Both the position numbers and the translations under genes were made by a program. This document shows, piece after piece, positions 23,196 through 26,686 of a stretch of 26,686 nt of DNA. Under the pieces are notes generated by a model, which saw only the letters and a program-made list of their open reading frames with translations, ran no database searches and was not told the DNA's origin. The first letter of the stretch is position 1. Every line of letters begins with the position of its first letter. The stretch lies in contig JAYRHW010000247.1 in the NCBI GenBank assembly GCA_041907145.1, forward strand, positions 1-26,686, written 5' to 3'. The DNA is from JAFLCA01 sp041907145. GTDB lineage: Bacteria > Bdellovibrionota_C > UBA2361 > JAFLCA01.

Positions 23196-24467
23196 ATGCC
23201 CAATCCTGACATTGCCTCTCGAGTTGATCCAAAGGACCTGCTGCCGCAGCCTACTTCCCTGCACTTGTCCATGCCGATTGCAGAAAGGACGCCGATCTCA
23301 TTGCCCATGGTTGGGACACGCGCCTATTCAGGTGAGAGGATCTCATTTGCCGAGCCAGCTTTTCTGGAACCAAAGCCCGGTGCGTTACCCAGGTCATTGG
23401 AGGCCTTTCCCCAGAGCTATTTTGAGAGTCGGGCCCGTTTTTTGGATTTGGTGCGCGTGGCAGGAGGTCGGCTGCATTCTCATCAAATAGAAGCTCGAGG
23501 TCCAGGAGACGAAGCGTTGCATATCGATATTGCTGTTTTGGGATCAACAAGACCTAAAAACGTGCTGCTTCATTTGGCAGGTGTGCATGGGGTGGAGGGG
23601 TTTGTCGGCGCAGCGATCCAAAGCGAGATACTAAGAGCGAAGCCCCTTGTAGAAGGTGATTGTGCCCTAGTGCTCGTGCATTGTCTCAATCCTTGGGGCA
23701 TGGCGCATCTTCGGCGCAGTAATGAAGATAACGTGGATCTCAATCGCAACTTTTTGGGCGGAGAGGCTGATTGGAGAGGCACTCCCCCAGGCTACTCGGT
23801 CCTTAATGGTTTGCTAAATCCCAAATCTCAGCGGGATATGGAAGTTTGGTTTTATCCTTCAGTGATCGGCAAGATTATGCGGCATGGATTTTCGCCGCTA
23901 AAGCAAGCAGTGCTTGATGGTCAATATGATAATCCCCAGGGGCTGATGTTTGGCGGCCATAAGCGCGCCGAGTCGACGGCCTTCCTTGATGGCTGGCTGC
24001 GGCGTGAGCTTAGCACTGCGCAGCGAGTGATTGGTATTGATGTGCATGCTGGCATGGGTCCCTACGCTCGACAGACCTTATTTGTCGAATATCGACGGAG
24101 TAATCCTCGGGTCGCTTCGCTGGGCCAGGCGTTGGAGATGCCACTTACACCTCTTCCTGATAGCTCTGAATCCTACACGCCTACGGCCCGCGGAGCAGTG
24201 TGCAACGCTATCCCTGCTCTGTTTGATGGAGCGAAAGTCGATTGGTTCTTGCAAGAGTTTGGCACCTTTTCGGCCCTAAAAGTGCTACATGCACTGCGCC
24301 GCGAGAATTTCCTCTATCACCATGGTACTCAAGAAGAGCATCGGGAAAATGCACAAACATTCTTGGCAATGTTCAACCCGACAGATTTCGCGTGGCGTGA
24401 ACAGGTTCTTCGGACGGGCGTGCGCCTTGCCGCGCGGGCGGCCTCGGCGCTGAATACGCTGGGCTAG
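23196..24467 (+). CDS. DUF2817 zinc carboxypeptidase-like protein (M14-related)
   Basis: This 423-residue protein has an about 70-residue extension, then the DUF2817 core beginning SYFESRARFLDL. Zinc-site and active-site candidates are H131 and E134 in LAGVHGVEGFVG, H284 in GIDVHAGMGP, and a glutamate at E354 in LQEFGTFS. The core also includes NPWGMAHLRRSNEDNVDLNRNF, as in M14 carboxypeptidases. DUF2817 proteins are predicted metallohydrolases of unknown substrate. There is no signal peptide and no clear ribosome site at ATG 23196. Starts near residue 26 or 38 (ATG) are possible and would shorten the extension. It is tail to tail with mlaC, with a 6-nt gap. Confidence 0.85.
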   Translation: MPNPDIASRVDPKDLLPQPTSLHLSMPIAERTPISLPMVGTRAYSGERISFAEPAFLEPKPGALPRSLEAFPQSYFESRARFLDLVRVAGGRLHSHQIEARGPGDEALHIDIAVLGSTRPKNVLLHLAGVHGVEGFVGAAIQSEILRAKPLVEGDCALVLVHCLNPWGMAHLRRSNEDNVDLNRNFLGGEADWRGTPPGYSVLNGLLNPKSQRDMEVWFYPSVIGKIMRHGFSPLKQAVLDGQYDNPQGLMFGGHKRAESTAFLDGWLRRELSTAQRVIGIDVHAGMGPYARQTLFVEYRRSNPRVASLGQALEMPLTPLPDSSESYTPTARGAVCNAIPALFDGAKVDWFLQEFGTFSALKVLHALRRENFLYHHGTQEEHRENAQTFLAMFNPTDFAWREQVLRTGVRLAARAASALNTLG

Positions 24468-24473
24468 ATGTAA

Positions 24474-25109
24474 CTATTGCTTATCTTTCAGGCGCTGAAT
24501 GAGGCCCTCAAAGCCCTCTTTGCGGATGATGCCCGCAAACTCATTGCGGTAATTCGCCACGAGGCCGATGTTTTCAATGACCACGTCGTAGACTCTCCAC
24601 CCGGTATCCGTGCTGAGCAGTTTATAGTCGAGGGGAAAGTTGTCGCCTTTATACTTGATGGTGGTCTTTACTTGAGCTCTGGGCAAATCCAGCTTCTCAC
24701 TATCGAATTTTACCATTCCTTCTTCCACGGTCTCGATTTTGGATAGATAGGTGCGGGCAAGCAGATCGGAGAAGAGGCGCACGAACTCACTTTGCTGATT
24801 GGAGTCGATCTCCTTCCAGTAGGTCCCAAGGCAGCGTCGAGACATTTCGTCGAAGTCAAAGCGTGGGTTGATAATTTTTCTCAACTCAGAGCGGCGTTGA
24901 TCGAGCTGCTTATCGCTAGGAAATTTCTTCACCGTTTTTATGACTTCATCCACCGTAGCCTCCACCTGTTTCAGTGCTGAGCCTTGGCTCGCGGCGGAAG
25001 CATCAATCTGTGCGGGGTCGGCATGAGCGACAGAGGAGACAGCGCCGCCGCTGATCAACATCGCGAGTGCAAGACCCATGGACAGGAATCTAGTGCGAGA
25101 GCGCCTCAT
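24474..25109 (-). CDS. mlaC: MlaC-like periplasmic phospholipid-binding protein
   Basis: This is the soluble carrier of the Mla lipid-transport system, moving phospholipids between the outer-membrane MlaA complex and the MlaFEDB transporter. ATG 25109 has AAGG about 8 nt upstream; a GTG at 25157 would add 16 residues overlapping mlaD. The 211-residue protein has a Sec signal with cleavage after about residue 30 (SVAHA/DP). The MlaC body is visible: INPRFDFDEMSRRCLGTYWKEI, a LLARTYLSKIE helix, and the beta-sheet segments TTIKYKGDNFPLDYKLLSTD and WRVYDVVIENIGLVANYRNEF. It is the last gene of mlaE-F-D-C, 19 nt after mlaD. Confidence 0.9.
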   Translation of the reverse strand: MRRSRTRFLSMGLALAMLISGGAVSSVAHADPAQIDASAASQGSALKQVEATVDEVIKTVKKFPSDKQLDQRRSELRKIINPRFDFDEMSRRCLGTYWKEIDSNQQSEFVRLFSDLLARTYLSKIETVEEGMVKFDSEKLDLPRAQVKTTIKYKGDNFPLDYKLLSTDTGWRVYDVVIENIGLVANYRNEFAGIIRKEGFEGLIQRLKDKQ

Positions 25110-25128
25110 AATAATGCCTTCATTAAAG

Positions 25129-25653
25129 CTATTCGGATTTGTCTTTCTTATCGCCACCTAAACTATGGATGAACTTGCCGATAATATCTTCGAAGTCGAC
25201 GACTGACTCCGTCTCCGGCATGCGCTTCCCAGCCTCGATCATTGTCTCTGATGCACCGCGAGAAATTTTCACGTAGCGGTCGCCGATAATTCCCTTCGTA
25301 CGAATGGTGGCGATGTCATCTTCGCGAATATGCACATGCTTATCGATGCTCAGTGTGACGCGTGCCGCCGGATCGGCTAGTTCGATGGCAGTAACTTCTC
25401 CAATGGGCACTCCGGCGATTTCGACGCTGGCCCCACTCTTCAGGCCGGAAATATTGTCGAATTCAGCAGTAATAGTGTAGCGATCGGAGCCGAAAATCCT
25501 TATTCCCCCAAGGCCGACGGCCAGGTAACCGGAAGCTGCAACCGCCGCTATGAAAAAAAGGCCTACCCAGAATTCCAAGCTCAACGAGCGCTTCGGCAGA
25601 GCTACTTGTTCAGTTACCGGAGCTCCGGCGCTACTGGATTTTGATTGGTCCAT
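25129..25653 (-). CDS. mlaD: MlaD-like MCE-domain protein
   Basis: This membrane-anchored subunit of the Mla system forms a hexameric MCE ring in the periplasm. I choose ATG 25653, which has GGGAGA just upstream; an ATG at 25665 would add four residues. The 174-residue protein has a polar N-terminus, one transmembrane helix at about 27-47 (LEFWVGLFFIAAVAASGYLA), then the MCE domain (about 57-135): FDNISGLKSGASVEIAGVPIG, DDIATIRTKGIIGDRYVKI. The C-terminus is short, charged and without the long helix seen in PqiB-like relatives. It overlaps the mlaF stop, indicating coupled translation. Confidence 0.93.
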   Translation of the reverse strand: MDQSKSSSAGAPVTEQVALPKRSLSLEFWVGLFFIAAVAASGYLAVGLGGIRIFGSDRYTITAEFDNISGLKSGASVEIAGVPIGEVTAIELADPAARVTLSIDKHVHIREDDIATIRTKGIIGDRYVKISRGASETMIEAGKRMPETESVVDFEDIIGKFIHSLGGDKKDKSE

Positions 25654-26380
25654 CGACTCTCCCATTCAAAAACTGCTGCACGGCTGGATCTGACGAGGCG
25701 CACAGGTCACCAGGGCTCCCCTCGGCGATTACCTTTCCTTTGAGCAGCATCGCTATTTTGTCGGAAACCTGGAACACCTCGGGAAGCTCATGGCTGATAA
25801 CCACTCCCGTAAATCCCCATTGTTCCCGACAACTCTTAATTAAATCGTATACCTCTTGGCCGACCAAGGGATCGAGTCCGGTATTCGGCTCGTCAACGAG
25901 CAGGATCTTGGGCTCTGTAATGAGCGCTCGCGCCATTCCGACACGTTTGCGTATGCCAATTGAGATCTCCTGGGGCAAGTTGAATGCATAGGGCGTAAGG
26001 CTTAGGGACTCGAGCATGCCCCTTACCTTCTCGTGAATTTCGAGGCGAGTTAGCGAAGTTCGAGAGCGCAGGGGGAAGGCGATATTTTCGTATACCGTCA
26101 GTGAATCGAACAGCGCTGCCGACTGGAAAAGCACGCCCAGCGAAGCACGAATGCGGTTTCGTTCCGCCTCGCTCCGTGCTTGCGTGATGCTTTCACCGAA
26201 TATCGTGATATCCCCTTCCTCAGGAGAAAGAATCCCCATAATGAGCTTGAGAAGCACTGACTTTCCGACACCGCTCGGACCGACAATCGTGGTTGTTTTT
26301 CCGTCCTCGATGTCGATGGAAACCCGGTCAAGAACCACTTGGGCCCCGAATCTTTTCGATACATTTCGCACGGCAATCAT
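25631..26380 (-). CDS. mlaF: MlaF-like ABC transporter ATPase, unusual signature motif
   Basis: This cytoplasmic ATPase powers the Mla phospholipid transporter, 249 residues. It has Walker A GPSGVGKS (34-41), Q-loop Q86 (FQSAALFDSLTV), Walker B ILLVDEP (159-165, catalytic E164), D-loop GLDP and H-loop VVISHE (H197). The ABC signature, normally LSGGM in MlaF proteins, reads ISIGI (139-143), so the first Gly is Ile and only the Ser and second Gly are kept. The codons (ATC TCA ATT GGC ATA) are unambiguous in this sequence. The start is ATG 26380. It lies 18 nt after mlaE and overlaps mlaD. Confidence 0.94.
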   Translation of the reverse strand: MIAVRNVSKRFGAQVVLDRVSIDIEDGKTTTIVGPSGVGKSVLLKLIMGILSPEEGDITIFGESITQARSEAERNRIRASLGVLFQSAALFDSLTVYENIAFPLRSRTSLTRLEIHEKVRGMLESLSLTPYAFNLPQEISIGIRKRVGMARALITEPKILLVDEPNTGLDPLVGQEVYDLIKSCREQWGFTGVVISHELPEVFQVSDKIAMLLKGKVIAEGSPGDLCASSDPAVQQFLNGRVDGPIKIQ

Positions 26381-26398
26381 ATGTTCGAAAAGCCAACT

Positions 26399-26686
26399 TT
26401 AGTTGAGGAATACTCGAGTTAAGATGCTAGTCAAGAAGTAGTCAACGACGAGAACTGCAACTGAAGCTGTAACCACCGACTGGGTCGTGGCGCGATTTAC
26501 CCCGACCGCACCGAAGCCGCAGGTGTAGCCCTTGTAGCAGCTGACCCAGCCGAATAAGAACCCAAAAACTGCTGCCTTGATGAAGCCTGAATAGATATCA
26601 ACGGTGCCGACAGCGGAGACCATTTCGCTGATGAAGGTGCCGGAACTCAAACCAAGCAGCCCGACTCCAACAACAAAGCCGCCGCC
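26399..26686 (-). CDS. mlaE: MlaE-like permease, C-terminal part (5' truncated by window)
   Basis: This is the last 95 codons of the membrane permease of the Mla system; the start lies beyond the window edge. The frame is open through 26686. It reads a MlaE-type C-terminus: GGGFVVGVGLLGLSSGTFISE, then KAAVFGFLFGWVSCYKGYTC, with the family-typical G-F-G-A-V-G-V-N-R-A-T-T-Q-S-V-V near the end and a final hydrophobic helix before the stop. It precedes mlaF by 18 nt, consistent with an mlaEFDC operon. MlaB and MlaA are not in the window. Confidence 0.92.
   Translation of the reverse strand, partial: GGGFVVGVGLLGLSSGTFISEMVSAVGTVDIYSGFIKAAVFGFLFGWVSCYKGYTCGFGAVGVNRATTQSVVTASVAVLVVDYFLTSILTRVFLN

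Overview
The window looks like chromosomal DNA of a motile diderm (Gram-negative) bacterium with moderate GC content. The diderm assignment rests on an Mla phospholipid-transport operon, a PilD/GspO-type prepilin peptidase, signal-peptide proteins and flagellin. A DUF6502 protein, an NtrC-type regulator with GAFTDA in place of GAFTGA, and scattered pilus parts would suit a deltaproteobacterial or Bdellovibrio-like lineage. That placement is inference and no taxon is proven. I see no rRNA, tRNA, CRISPR array, insertion sequence or phage.

Layout. Positions 1-4176 (+) hold the end of an F1Fo ATP synthase operon: atpA 3' end, atpG, atpD, atpC, followed 9 nt later by a periplasmic substrate-binding protein. 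Positions 4229-6291 (+) hold a GspE/PilB-type secretion ATPase whose stop overlaps the start of an RppH-like Nudix hydrolase. Positions 6457-8731 (+) hold a small membrane/coiled-coil protein and RecJ. Positions 8735-9700 (-) hold a small hypothetical and an isochorismatase-family hydrolase. A helical-repeat (TPR-like) protein (9855-11333, +) meets tail to tail a short Flp-type prepilin-like protein (11330-11659, -), followed by a DUF6502 protein (-).

A gene-free stretch at 12648-13063 carries an 11-bp inverted repeat. A SAM methyltransferase-like gene (+) then overlaps tail to tail with a degenerate two-component protein (-). Next on the minus strand are a TldD/PmbA-type protease, a family-2 glycosyltransferase with a membrane C-terminus, a DUF4124 periplasmic protein, flagellin, an NtrC-type regulator and a prepilin peptidase. 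Two plus-strand genes follow, a putative Vsr/DUF559-like nuclease and a DUF2817 zinc carboxypeptidase. The window closes with mlaE(partial)-mlaF-mlaD-mlaC on the minus strand.

The surface-structure genes may be linked. The secretion ATPase, the prepilin peptidase and the prepilin-like protein are parts of a type IV pilus, type II secretion or Tad system, but they are dispersed over about 18 kb without the other core components. Peptidase, NtrC regulator and flagellin lie consecutively on one strand. The most unusual items are the orphan Flp-like prepilin with a Pro/Cys-rich tail, the two-component protein lacking both phospho-accepting residues, a flagellin with two cysteines, a non-canonical ABC signature in MlaF, and four convergent gene pairs that overlap or nearly touch. 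I did not find a clearly new multi-gene system; the best candidates are listed as findings.
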